Positions 50,404 through 59,194 of a stretch of 64,000 nucleotides of DNA are shown in pieces (positions within the stretch are counted from its first letter, which is position 1; each line of letters opens with the position of its first letter). Source of the DNA: Streptomyces sp. DH5 (GTDB taxonomy: Bacteria; Actinomycetota; Actinomycetes; Streptomycetales; Streptomycetaceae); the NCBI RefSeq assembly GCF_020873915.1, contig NZ_JAHWGP010000023.1:62001-126000 (forward strand). Reading direction: 5' to 3'. The notes beneath the pieces were generated by a model that ran no database searches, was not told the DNA's origin, and saw only the letters and a program-made list of their open reading frames with translations. The position numbers were made by a program, and so were the translations under genes.

Positions 50404-51069
50404 CTAGTCCCGCTTGCGCAGCCGCCGGTCCAGGGCCAGGGACAGTTCCGCGTCGACCACGCTGCGGGCCAGCGGGCGCAGGCGGTGCAGGGCCTCCTCG
50501 GGGGCGTGGCGCAGGATCAGGCCGGCGAAGAGGTCGGCCAGGACGTCGGCGTGGGCGCGGACCTCGGCGCCGGTGTGGAGCACCTCGGCGAGCGGGATGC
50601 CCTCGCGGACCAGGGCCGAGGAGACGTCCAGCAGACGGCGGCTGATGTGGACGATCTCCTCGCCGTCGACGCCGACGTAGCCGAGGTTCAGCGCGGCGGC
50701 GAGGTTCTCCGGGGTGACCTGGCCGGAGAAGTGGTCGGCGAGTTCCTCGGGGGTGAGACGGACCGGGGTCTCCTCGGTGGGGGCGTCCATGCCGAGGAGG
50801 TCGCCGACGTCGCGGCCGTGGTCGAAGGCCTCGGCCAGCTCGGCTATGCCGTTCAGGGTGTGGCCGCGTTCCAGCAGTGCCGTGATCGTGCGCAGCCGGG
50901 CCAGGTGGTGGTCGTCGTACCAGGCGATGCGGCCCTCGCGGCGGGGCGGCGGGATCAGCTTGCGTTCGCGGTAGAAGCGCAGCGTGCGCACCGTGATGCC
51001 GGCCAGCCTGGCCAGCTCCTCCATGCGGTACTCGCGCCGTTCGCCGGTTTCCGCGCTGTCGTCTGCCAC
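50404..51069 (-). CDS. MerR-family regulator
   Basis: 221 residues from a GTG. The winged helix is REYRMEELARLAGITVRTLRFYRERKLIPPPRREGRIAWYDDHHLARL (~12-60). The C-terminal domain is longer than in metal sensors and lacks a Cys cluster, so it likely senses an organic ligand. It is divergent from the BVMO operon, which it probably controls through the palindrome at 51157. Confidence 0.85.
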   Translation of the reverse strand: MADDSAETGERREYRMEELARLAGITVRTLRFYRERKLIPPPRREGRIAWYDDHHLARLRTITALLERGHTLNGIAELAEAFDHGRDVGDLLGMDAPTEETPVRLTPEELADHFSGQVTPENLAAALNLGYVGVDGEEIVHISRRLLDVSSALVREGIPLAEVLHTGAEVRAHADVLADLFAGLILRHAPEEALHRLRPLARSVVDAELSLALDRRLRKRD

Positions 51070-51156
51070 GTGTGCAGCCTAGGGCGTACCGGCGGTAAGT
51101 TTCCTGCGCACGCCCCCTACCCATCAGTACGGCACTGCTCTACTCTCCCCATTGCG

Positions 51157-51170
51157 CCAGTGTTCACTGG
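51157..51170. promoter_or_regulatory. Palindromic operator before the BVMO operon
   Basis: CCAGTG-TT-CACTGG is a perfect inverted repeat located between the divergent merR and monooxygenase genes, 33 bp before the latter. The binder could be the MerR protein or another regulator. Confidence 0.55.
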
Positions 51171-51202
51171 CAGGGTTCTGAGCGATGCGTGGAGGCTTCG
51201 GG

Positions 51203-52720
51203 ATGGCCGAGCACGAGCATGTGCGGGTGGCGGTGGTCGGGTCGGGATTCGGCGGGCTCGGGGCCGCCGTGCGGCTGCGCCGCGAGGGGATCACCGACTT
51301 CGTAGTCCTGGAACGGGCGGGCAGCGTCGGCGGCACCTGGCGCGACAACAGCTACCCCGGCTGCGCGTGCGACGTGCCCTCGCACCTGTACTCGTTCTCC
51401 TTCGCGCCCAACCCCGACTGGCCCCGCTCCTTCTCCGGGCAGGAGCACATCCGCGCCTACCTGGAGCACGTCACCGACGTCTTCGGTCTGCGCCCGCACA
51501 TCCGCCTCGACTCGGAGGTGAAGCGGATGACGTGGGACGCCGAGCGGCTGCGCTGGGAGATCGAGACCGGCAGCGGAAACCTCAGCGCCGACGTCGTGGT
51601 CTCCGCCACCGGCCCGCTCTCCGAGCCCAGGCTGCCGGACATCCCCGGCCTCGACACCTTCCCCGGCAAGGTGTTCCACTCGGCGCAGTGGGACCACGAC
51701 TACGACCTGCGCGGCAAGCGCGTCGCCATGGTCGGCACGGGCGCGTCCGCGATCCAGATCGTGCCGGCCGTCCAGCCGCTGGTGTCCCGGCTGACCCTCT
51801 TCCAGCGCACCCCCGCCTGGGTCCTGCCCCGCGTCGACCGGCCCATCACCGCCGCCGAACGGGCGCTGCACCGCACGCTGCCCTTCACCACCAAGATGCG
51901 CCGCGGACTGCTGTGGGGCGTGAGGGAGTTGCAGGTCCAGGCGTTCACCAAGCACCCGGGCGAGCTCGGCTTCGTCGAGCAGCTCGCCAAGCGCAACATG
52001 GGCCGCGCCATCAAGGATCCGGCCCTGCGCGCCAAGCTCACCCCCGACTACCGGATCGGCTGCAAGCGGATCCTGCTGTCGAGCACCTACTACCCGGCGC
52101 TCGCGCGGCCCAACGTGGACGTGGTCGCCAGTGGACTGAGCGAGGTGCGCGGGTCGACCGTCGTCGGCGCCGACGGCACCGAGGCCGAGGTCGACGCGAT
52201 CGTGTTCGGCACCGGGTTCCACGTCACCGACATGCCCATCGCGGAGCGGGTCGTCGGCGCGGAGGGCAAGACGCTCGCCGAGACCTGGGCGGACGGGATG
52301 CAGGCGCTGCGCGGCGCGGCCGCCGCCGGGTTCCCCAACTGGATGACGATCATCGGACCCAACACCGGCCTCGGGAACTCCTCCATGATCCTGATGATCG
52401 AGTCCCAGCTGAACTACCTCGCCGACTACATGCGCCAGCTGGACGTCCTCGGGGGCCGCGTCGCCCTCGACGCCCGGCCCAGCGCCGTCCGCGCCTGGAA
52501 CCACCGGGTGCAGGAGCGGATGAAGCGCACGGTGTGGAACACGGGCGGCTGCACCAGCTGGTACCTCGACGCGAGCGGGCGCAACACCACCATCTGGCCG
52601 GGGACGACGAGTGAGTTCCGGCGGGAGACACGACGGGTGGACCTCTCCGAGTACGCCGTGCTGCGCGCCGTCCCCGCCGAACGGGACACCGTCCCGGAGA
52701 ACACGGGGGTGACCGCATGA
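51203..52720 (+). CDS. Flavin-containing Baeyer-Villiger monooxygenase
   Basis: 505 residues; the ATG at 51203 has GTGGAGG. FAD-binding GSGFGGLGAAVRLRR is at the N-terminus, the BVMO fingerprint FPGKVFHSAQWD (F-x-G-x3-H-x3-W-D) at ~residue 152 and the NADPH Rossmann GTGASAIQ just after. It inserts oxygen next to a ketone to make an ester or lactone. It is the first gene of an operon with a hydrolase and a dehydrogenase that would process its product and supply its substrate. Substrate range unknown. Confidence 0.92.
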   Translation: MAEHEHVRVAVVGSGFGGLGAAVRLRREGITDFVVLERAGSVGGTWRDNSYPGCACDVPSHLYSFSFAPNPDWPRSFSGQEHIRAYLEHVTDVFGLRPHIRLDSEVKRMTWDAERLRWEIETGSGNLSADVVVSATGPLSEPRLPDIPGLDTFPGKVFHSAQWDHDYDLRGKRVAMVGTGASAIQIVPAVQPLVSRLTLFQRTPAWVLPRVDRPITAAERALHRTLPFTTKMRRGLLWGVRELQVQAFTKHPGELGFVEQLAKRNMGRAIKDPALRAKLTPDYRIGCKRILLSSTYYPALARPNVDVVASGLSEVRGSTVVGADGTEAEVDAIVFGTGFHVTDMPIAERVVGAEGKTLAETWADGMQALRGAAAAGFPNWMTIIGPNTGLGNSSMILMIESQLNYLADYMRQLDVLGGRVALDARPSAVRAWNHRVQERMKRTVWNTGGCTSWYLDASGRNTTIWPGTTSEFRRETRRVDLSEYAVLRAVPAERDTVPENTGVTA

Positions 52721-53655
52721 GCCGGCTCACCCACGTCACCTCCGGCCCGTACGCCCCGCCCGCCCCGGCGCGTGAACTGACCGCCGTCTCCGCCGACGGC
52801 ACCCGGCTGCACGTCGAGGTCCACGGACCCGAGCGGGCCCCCGCGGTGGTGCTCGCCCACGGCTGGACCTGCTCGACCGCCTTCTGGGCCGCCCAGATCC
52901 GCGAACTGTCCACCGATCACCGGGTCATCGCCTACGACCAGCGCGGCCACGGACGGACGCCCGCGAGCCCCGCCTGCACCACCGACACCCTCGCCGACGA
53001 CCTCGAGGCCGTCCTCACCACCGCCCTCGCACCCGGGGAACGGGCGGTGATCGCCGGGCACTCCATGGGCGGCATGACCGTCATGGCCGCGTCCGGCCGG
53101 CCCGCCTTCGCCGCCCACGCCGCCGCCGTGCTGCTGTGCAGCACCGGAAGTTCGCGGCTGGTCGACGAGTCGACGGTGCTGCCGATCCCGCCGGGTCGGG
53201 TACGGACCTGGCTGACGCGCCACGTCCTCGGCTCCCGCGCCCCGCTCGGACCGGTCACGCCGCTCGCCCGCCGCATCCTCAAGTACGCCACCATGGGGCC
53301 CGCTTCGGCACCGGACATGGTCGAGGCCTGCGCGCACATCGTGCACGCCTGCCCCCGCGCGGTGCGCCACGCCTGGTCGCACGTGCTCGGCACCCTCGAC
53401 CTCGACCACGGGGCGCGCGAGCTGCGCGTGCCCACCGAGGTCGTCGTCGGGACCGCCGACCGGCTCACCCCGCCCGTGCACGCCCGGACGCTGGCCGCCG
53501 CGCTGCCGCAGTGTCTCGGCGTCACCGAACTGCCCGGCGTCGGCCACATGACGCCCGTCGAGGCGCCCGACCTGGTCACCGGGAAGATCCGGTCCCTCGC
53601 CGCCGCCCACGTATCAGCCCGCCAGCACGTCACACCCGCCGAGGAGAACGCATGA
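52717..53655 (+). CDS. Alpha/beta hydrolase (esterase) of the BVMO operon
   Basis: 312 residues overlapping the BVMO stop (ATGA). The oxyanion/HG motif is VLAHGWTCSTAFW, the nucleophile elbow AGHSMGGMTVMA, the acid in GTADRLTPP and the catalytic His in PGVGHMTPVE. In this setting it probably hydrolyses the BVMO ester to alcohol and acid. It overlaps the next gene by four bases. Confidence 0.9.
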   Translation: MSRLTHVTSGPYAPPAPARELTAVSADGTRLHVEVHGPERAPAVVLAHGWTCSTAFWAAQIRELSTDHRVIAYDQRGHGRTPASPACTTDTLADDLEAVLTTALAPGERAVIAGHSMGGMTVMAASGRPAFAAHAAAVLLCSTGSSRLVDESTVLPIPPGRVRTWLTRHVLGSRAPLGPVTPLARRILKYATMGPASAPDMVEACAHIVHACPRAVRHAWSHVLGTLDLDHGARELRVPTEVVVGTADRLTPPVHARTLAAALPQCLGVTELPGVGHMTPVEAPDLVTGKIRSLAAAHVSARQHVTPAEENA

Positions 53656-54536
53656 GCAGGGTCGGTCTCGAAGGGAAGGTCGCCGTCGTCACCGGAGCGG
53701 CGCGCGGCGTCGGGGAGCTGCTCGCCCGCAAGCTCTCGGCGCGGGGCGTGAAGGTGGCGCTGGTCGGGCTGGAGCCGGACGCCCTGAAGGACGTCTCCAC
53801 CCGGCTGCACAGCGACAGCGACCACTGGTACGCGGACGTCACCGACCACGAGGCGATGGCGCGGGTCGCCGCGCAGGTGAAGGAGCGGTTCGGCCGCGTC
53901 GACATCGTCGTCGCCAACGCCGGTGTGGCGACGGGCGGACCGTTCACCGAGTCCGACCCGGAGTCCTGGCGGCGGGTGATCGAGGTGAACCTGATCGGAT
54001 CGGCGGTCACCGCGCGGGCGTTCCTGCCGCTGCTCGCCGAGAGCCGCGGGTACCTGCTGCAGATCGCCTCGCTCGCCGCGATCACCCCGGCGCCGATGAT
54101 GACCGCGTACTGCGCCTCCAAGTCCGGTGTGGAGGCGTACGCGCACAGCCTGCGGGCCGAAGTCGGTTACCAGGGCGTGAAGGTGGGCGTCGGCTACCTG
54201 TCGTGGACCGACACCGACATGGTGCGCGGCGCCGACCAGGACGACGTCATGCGGGAGTTGCGGCAGCGGCTGCCGTGGCCGTCCAACAAGACCTATCCGC
54301 TGGGTCCGGCCGTGGACCGGCTGGTGGCCGGGATAGAGCGGCGGTCGGCCCACGTGTACGGGCAGTGGTGGCTGCGCGGGATGCAGGGCGTGCGCGGTTA
54401 CCTCCCCGCGGTCCTCGGGACGGTGGGGCAGCGGGAGATGCGGCGGTTCGCCGGCCGGCTCGGCAGCGTCCGCACGGGACTGGTCGGAGCGGGCGGCAAC
54501 GCCGACGAGCAGCACCGCGCTACGGTACGTGACTGA
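53652..54536 (+). CDS. Short-chain dehydrogenase/reductase of the BVMO operon
   Basis: 294 residues. Cofactor motif TGAARGVGELLA, NAGVA, catalytic Ser in LQIASLAA and YCASK (Tyr-x3-Lys). The C-terminus is extended by ~60 residues with a helical GQWWLRGMQGVRGYLP segment, possibly membrane-associated. It would oxidise an alcohol to the ketone used by the BVMO. It ends the operon. Confidence 0.9.
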   Translation: MSRVGLEGKVAVVTGAARGVGELLARKLSARGVKVALVGLEPDALKDVSTRLHSDSDHWYADVTDHEAMARVAAQVKERFGRVDIVVANAGVATGGPFTESDPESWRRVIEVNLIGSAVTARAFLPLLAESRGYLLQIASLAAITPAPMMTAYCASKSGVEAYAHSLRAEVGYQGVKVGVGYLSWTDTDMVRGADQDDVMRELRQRLPWPSNKTYPLGPAVDRLVAGIERRSAHVYGQWWLRGMQGVRGYLPAVLGTVGQREMRRFAGRLGSVRTGLVGAGGNADEQHRATVRD

Positions 54537-54610
54537 TCGACATGCGCAGGGTCACCGCCCGTGTGAATCTGATCGGGCAAGTCCCCCACGCACAACGGGA
54601 GTGAACCCAC

Positions 54611-54790
54611 ATGGGTATGAAGGACCAGTTCCAGGAGAAGTCCGAGCAGTTCCAGCAGCAGGCCAAGCAGCGTGCCCAGCAGGGCAAGGAGCAGCTGCAG
54701 AACCGCGGTCGCCGGCGGGACGAGGACATGGGCGACCAGCGTCGTCAGCGTGAGTCCGAGGAGCGCCCCGACCAGGACCACGAGGTCTGA
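54611..54790 (+). CDS. Small Gln/Glu-rich coiled protein (59 aa)
   Basis: MGMKDQFQEKSEQFQQQAKQ and onward: highly charged, helical, without hydrophobic core, resembling CsbD/stress-type small proteins in composition only. ATG 54611 with GGGAG 12 bp upstream. It stands alone before a strong terminator. Function unknown. Confidence 0.65.
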   Translation: MGMKDQFQEKSEQFQQQAKQRAQQGKEQLQNRGRRRDEDMGDQRRQRESEERPDQDHEV

Positions 54791-54890
54791 ACGTCGCGCA
54801 CGGAAGCACGCGAACACTGACAGCACTGAGGCGCTGAAGCACTGAGCCGCACGGATGTGAAGCACTGGGCTGAGGCACTGAAGCGCAGGC

Positions 54891-54926
54891 GGAAGGGGTG
54901 CCCCTGGCGAAGGGGGCGCCCCTTCC
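54891..54926. terminator. Terminator between the small protein gene and tricorn gene
   Basis: GGAAGGGG-T-GCCCC and GGGGC-GCCCCTTCC pair around an eight-base loop with one bulge. It serves the small gene and, from the other side, the tricorn gene. The preceding 100 bp carry several GCACTGA repeats. Confidence 0.75.
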
Positions 54927-54950
54927 CACGTCACCGCCGTGCCCCTCCGG

Positions 54951-57900
54951 TCACGGCCGCGGCGGCAGCTTCGGCCGGGACCGGTCGGGAACGTCCCTGT
55001 AACCGGGTGGGGTTGCCGGGGGTTCGGCCTCCAACTGCTCCAGTGCGAGGCGTACCGCGTCGTCGAGGACCGCGTACCGGCCCTCGGCCCAGTCCAGCGG
55101 GGTGCGCAGCGCCTCCAGGGCCGGCTCCACGCCCTTGTTCTCCACGGACCAGCCGTAGGCGTCGAACCAGGCCGCGTTCATCGGCACCGTGATCACCGTG
55201 CCGTCCCCGAGCTGGTGCCGGCCGGTCATGCCGACCACGCCGCCCCAGGTGCGCTGGCCCACCACGGGTCCCAGGCCGAGCAGTCTGAACGCGGCGGTGA
55301 TCATGTCGCCGTCGGAGCTGGTCGCCTCGTCCGCCAGCGCCACGACCGGTCCGCGCGGGGCGTTGGAGGCGTACGAGACGGGCTGGGCGTTGCGGGTGAG
55401 GTCCCAGCCGATGATGGTGCGGGTCAGCTTCTCCACGACGAGTTCGCTGATGTGCCCGCCGGCGTTGCCGCGCACGTCCACGATCAGCGCGGGCCGGGAC
55501 ATCTCCATGCGCACGTCGCGGTTGAACTGGGCCCAGCCGGAGCCGCCCATGTCGGGGATGTGCAGGTAGCCGCAGCGGCCGCCGCTCAACTCCCGGACGA
55601 CCGCGCGGCGTTTGGCCACCCAGTCCTGGTAGCGCAGCGGCGTCTCGTCGACCAGGGGCACGACGGCGACCCGCCGGGCGGGGCCTTCGCCGCCGGCGGG
55701 CAGGAACGTCAGTTCCACGGTCGTACCGCCTGCGGCGGCGAGCAGCGGGTAGGGGCCCGTGACGGGGTTCACCGGGCGGCCGTCGACGTGGGTGAGGACC
55801 GCTCCCTCGCGGATGCCGGAGCCGGCCAGCGGGGAGCGGGCGCGGGAGTCGGAGGAGTCGCCGGGCAGGATCCGCTTGACGGTCCAGCCCTCCTCACGGG
55901 GTACGAGGTTGGCGCCGAGCAGGCCCTGGCGGCGCTGGTAGTGCGGCGGCCCCTCGTTGCGGCGGGCGGCGCCGACGTAGGCGTGGGAGGTGCCGAGTTC
56001 GCCGAGGACCTCGCGCAGCAGGTCGGCGAACTCGTCGGGGGTGGCGACCCGTTCGACGAGGGGACGGTACTGGTCCAGGACCGCGTCCCAGTCGATGCCG
56101 CACATGTCCGGTTCCCAGAAGTAGGCGCGGATCAGCCGCCCGGCCTCCGCGTACGCCTGGCGCCACTCGGCCGCCGGGTCGGCCTCGTGCATGATGCGGC
56201 GGGCGTCGATCCACACGGTGGAGTCGCTGTCGCCCGGCTCGGTGGCCGGCACCGCGCGCAGTTCGCCCTCGTCGACCACGACCAGCCGGGTGCCGTCGCC
56301 GCTGACCGCGAAGAAGTCCAGGTCGGCGACGAGTTCGGACCTCTTGGCCTTGCCGATGGCGAAGTGTTCCAGGGCGGGCCGGCCGCTGGTGTCGTCGGGG
56401 TTGACGAAGGTCTCGCCGAGCGCGCCGGAGATGGGCCAGCGCAGCCACACCAGACCGCAGCCGGCGACCGGGTGCAGGCCCGAGTACTTGGAGGCGGTCA
56501 CCGGGAAGGGGGTGACCCTGCTCTCCAGGCCCTCCGCCTCCACGGTCACCGTGCCGCCCTCGCCGCCCTCCTCGGCGTCCTCCCGCTCGGCCGGGTCCAG
56601 TCCCCCGGCGGCGGGACGGCCCTCGGGGGTGAGGGCGAACGGGGAGGGGGTCGCCGACGACAGCGGCACCAGATAGGGGCGGCAGCCCAGTGGGAAGGAC
56701 AGGTCGCCGGTGTGCACGTCGTACACGGGGTCGAAGCCGCGCCAGGAGAGGAAGGCGAGATAGCGGCCGTCGCTGGTGAAGACCGGGTTCTCGTCCTCGA
56801 AGCGGCCGCTCGTGACGTCGAGGACCAGCCGGTCCTTGATCCGGGCGAGTTTGATCTGCCGCAGGGACCGCCCGATCACGGGGTGGGACCAGGCCAGCCA
56901 GGCGCCGTCGGGGGAGAAGGCGAGGTCGCGCACCGGCCCGTTGCCGGAGTGGATCAGCTCGACGACCTCCCCCTCCTCCCCGCCCGCGGTGCCGTCCGGG
57001 GCATGCCCCGAGGTGCCGCCCGAGGCGCCGCCCTCGGTGCCGCCCGAGGCATCCCCCTCGGTTCCGCCCCCGGACGCCGGCTCGCCGGTGCCGATCAGGA
57101 GCAGCCGTCCGTCGTGGGCGGCGACGGCCAGGCGCTGCCCGTCCGGGTCGGCCACCATCTCCAGCACCCGGCCCAGTTGTCCGGCGGCCAGCCGCCGGGG
57201 CGGGCGCTGGCCGGTGGCCCGGGGCAGGGAGGCGATCTCGACGGCGTCCTCGCCCTCGGCGTCCGTCACGTACGCCACCCGGCCGCCGGTGCCGAGCATC
57301 TCCGGCAGCCGGACCCGTACGCCCGGCGTGTCGGTGAGGGTGCGGGCGGGGCCGTCGCGGTGGGTGAGCCAGTACAGGCTGCCGCGGACGACGACCGCGC
57401 TCGCCCGGCCGGTCTCGTCGACGGAGAGGCCGTCCAGGTGCCGTGCGGCCGGCACCTGGTAGCGGCGCCGTCCCGCCCGCGGGCTGTGCAGCCGCACGTC
57501 GAGCCGGCGCGGGACCGAGCCGGCGGACAGGTCGTCCACGATCCACAGGTCCCCGGCGCACTGGTAGACGACCCGGGTGCCGTCGCTGGAGGCGTGCCGG
57601 GCGTAGAAGGCGTCGTGGTCGGTGTGGCGGCGCAGGTCGGAGCCGTCGTACGCGCACGAGTAGAGGTTGCCGACGCCTTCGTGGTCGGAGAGGAAGGCGA
57701 TCCGGCCCCCGGCGAACACGGGGGAGTGCAGATGGCCGTCGAGGCCGTCGAGCAGCCGCTGTCCGTGCAGCCAGAGCCTGCCCGTGGCGCCGCCCCGGTA
57801 GCGCTTCCAGGAGGCCGGTTCGTGCGGCGGGGTGCCGGTGAGGAGCAGGGACCTGCGCTCCCCGGCGACGTCGGCGACCTGGATGTCGGAGACCGGGCCC

Positions 57901-58313
57901 CAGGGCAGTTTGCGGCCGGGGCTGCCGTCGCAGGCGAGCTTGTAGGCCCAGGTGAAGTACGAGAAGGGCTCGCCGTGCGAGGCGACGGCGAGGATCTCGG
58001 CGTGGCCGTCGTCGTCGGGGGGTGCCCAGCCGCAGACCCGGGTGTCGGAGCTGCCCCAGTGGGTGAGGCGCCGGCCCGGTCCGCCGTCCACCGGGACCAG
58101 GTGCACCTCCGGGTCGAGGCTGCGCCAGCTCGTGTACGCGATGTGCCGGCCGTCCGGGGAGAAGCGGGGGTGACCGAGCTTGGTGCGGTCGACGGTGAGC
58201 CGCCAGGCACGGCCGGGTCCGTCGAGCGGTGCCAGCCAGAGGTCGTCCTCGGCCACGAAGCACAGCAGGTCGTCCTTGAGGTGCGGCAGACGCAGATAGG
58301 TCACTCTTCCCAT
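54951..58313 (-). CDS. Tricorn protease homologue (S41)
   Basis: 1120 residues. Two WD/TolB-like beta-propellers fill the first ~700 residues (LGHPRFSPDGRHIAYTSWRS, LAFSPDGAWLAWSHP, NPVFTSDGRYLAFLSWRGFDPVYD). Then come a C1 helical domain, a PDZ domain (GIREGAVLTHVDGRPVNPV) and the S41 core with GTSHAYV (His), VRGNAGGHISELV and ADEATSSDGDM (nucleophile Ser1000). It degrades oligopeptides downstream of the proteasome. A Gly/Ser/Thr-rich insert lies at ~415-445. The ATG at 58313 is the start; the longer frame is antisense to tetR. Confidence 0.93.
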   Translation of the reverse strand: MGRVTYLRLPHLKDDLLCFVAEDDLWLAPLDGPGRAWRLTVDRTKLGHPRFSPDGRHIAYTSWRSLDPEVHLVPVDGGPGRRLTHWGSSDTRVCGWAPPDDDGHAEILAVASHGEPFSYFTWAYKLACDGSPGRKLPWGPVSDIQVADVAGERRSLLLTGTPPHEPASWKRYRGGATGRLWLHGQRLLDGLDGHLHSPVFAGGRIAFLSDHEGVGNLYSCAYDGSDLRRHTDHDAFYARHASSDGTRVVYQCAGDLWIVDDLSAGSVPRRLDVRLHSPRAGRRRYQVPAARHLDGLSVDETGRASAVVVRGSLYWLTHRDGPARTLTDTPGVRVRLPEMLGTGGRVAYVTDAEGEDAVEIASLPRATGQRPPRRLAAGQLGRVLEMVADPDGQRLAVAAHDGRLLLIGTGEPASGGGTEGDASGGTEGGASGGTSGHAPDGTAGGEEGEVVELIHSGNGPVRDLAFSPDGAWLAWSHPVIGRSLRQIKLARIKDRLVLDVTSGRFEDENPVFTSDGRYLAFLSWRGFDPVYDVHTGDLSFPLGCRPYLVPLSSATPSPFALTPEGRPAAGGLDPAEREDAEEGGEGGTVTVEAEGLESRVTPFPVTASKYSGLHPVAGCGLVWLRWPISGALGETFVNPDDTSGRPALEHFAIGKAKRSELVADLDFFAVSGDGTRLVVVDEGELRAVPATEPGDSDSTVWIDARRIMHEADPAAEWRQAYAEAGRLIRAYFWEPDMCGIDWDAVLDQYRPLVERVATPDEFADLLREVLGELGTSHAYVGAARRNEGPPHYQRRQGLLGANLVPREEGWTVKRILPGDSSDSRARSPLAGSGIREGAVLTHVDGRPVNPVTGPYPLLAAAGGTTVELTFLPAGGEGPARRVAVVPLVDETPLRYQDWVAKRRAVVRELSGGRCGYLHIPDMGGSGWAQFNRDVRMEMSRPALIVDVRGNAGGHISELVVEKLTRTIIGWDLTRNAQPVSYASNAPRGPVVALADEATSSDGDMITAAFRLLGLGPVVGQRTWGGVVGMTGRHQLGDGTVITVPMNAAWFDAYGWSVENKGVEPALEALRTPLDWAEGRYAVLDDAVRLALEQLEAEPPATPPGYRDVPDRSRPKLPPRP

Positions 58314-58376
58314 GCTTTTCCGGGGAGCGGACCGCAGCAACTTATGCCGGACCGACAATCGTGACGCAGACCACGA

Positions 58377-58438
58377 ACGAAACCGTTTCGTTTCGTTAGC
58401 GGTCTGGCGTACAGTCGTCGTGTACGAAACCGTGTCGT
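58377..58438. promoter_or_regulatory. Two TetR operators between tricorn and tetR-MMPL
   Basis: ACGAAACCGTTTCGT (58377-58391, perfect 6-bp arms) and ACGAAACCGTGTCGT (58424-58438, one mismatch) are 47 bp apart and flank TACAGT (58410-58415). Both divergent promoters would be covered. Confidence 0.65.
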
Positions 58439-58478
58439 TCTCCGGCACGGGGGACACCGGAGCGGAAGGGTGAACGCG

Positions 58479-59078
58479 ATGAGCGAAACGGCGACGGCAC
58501 GTCGCAGCCGGATCACCCCCGAGCGCGAGGCCGAGCTGTACGGCGCCGTGCTCGACCTGCTCCGCGAGGTCGGCTACGACGCCGTGACCATGGACGCCGT
58601 GGCCGCCCGCACCCGCTCCAGCAAGGCCACCCTCTACCGCCAGTGGGGCGGCAAGGCCGAGCTGGTGGTCAGAGCCCTGCACAGCCAGAAGCCCGGCAGC
58701 ATCGCCGACATCGACACCGGCACCCTGCGGGGCGACCTGCACGGCATCATCGGGCGCGAGGACGACTGCGTCATGGCGCAGAACGCGGCGCTGATGCGGG
58801 CCCTGGCCATGGCGGTGCACCACAACGACGATCTCCGCCGGGCGTTCAAGGAACTCCTGGTCGAACCGGAGATGGAGGAGTTCCGGCGGATGATCCGGCG
58901 CGCGGTCGACCGGGGCGAGATCCGCCCCGACAACCCGGCGCTGGACTACATGGTGCACATGCTCGTCGGCGCGTTCGCCACGCGGACGCTGATCGACGAC
59001 CTGCCGCCCACACGGGAGTTCCTCACCTCGTACATCGACGCCGTGGTCCTCCCCGCCCTCGGCGCGCCCTCTCACTGA
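58479..59078 (+). CDS. TetR-family regulator of the MMPL exporter
   Basis: 199 residues, ATG 58479 with GGAAGGG (GTG 58470 is part of that region). The helix-turn-helix is REVGYDAVTMDAVAARTRSSKATLYRQWGGKAEL (~30-62), and the C-terminal domain resembles TetR_C subtype proteins with AQNAALMRALAMAVHHND. It is followed by an MMPL gene on the same strand and faces the tricorn gene. Confidence 0.87.
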   Translation: MSETATARRSRITPEREAELYGAVLDLLREVGYDAVTMDAVAARTRSSKATLYRQWGGKAELVVRALHSQKPGSIADIDTGTLRGDLHGIIGREDDCVMAQNAALMRALAMAVHHNDDLRRAFKELLVEPEMEEFRRMIRRAVDRGEIRPDNPALDYMVHMLVGAFATRTLIDDLPPTREFLTSYIDAVVLPALGAPSH

Positions 59079-59194
59079 CCGTCCCCCAGGTCAGCAGACC
59101 CAAGGCAGTCACCACCTGACGTCACCGCTCACACGTCGTCAGGCTGATCAACCCTGCCCCGAAGCAACCTCGACCTGACCGGGAGTACGCCCTC

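Noticed and set aside
54939-58364. 1141-residue open frame on the plus strand
   Set aside because: Complete antisense shadow of the tricorn gene, whose catalytic motifs are clear on the other strand.
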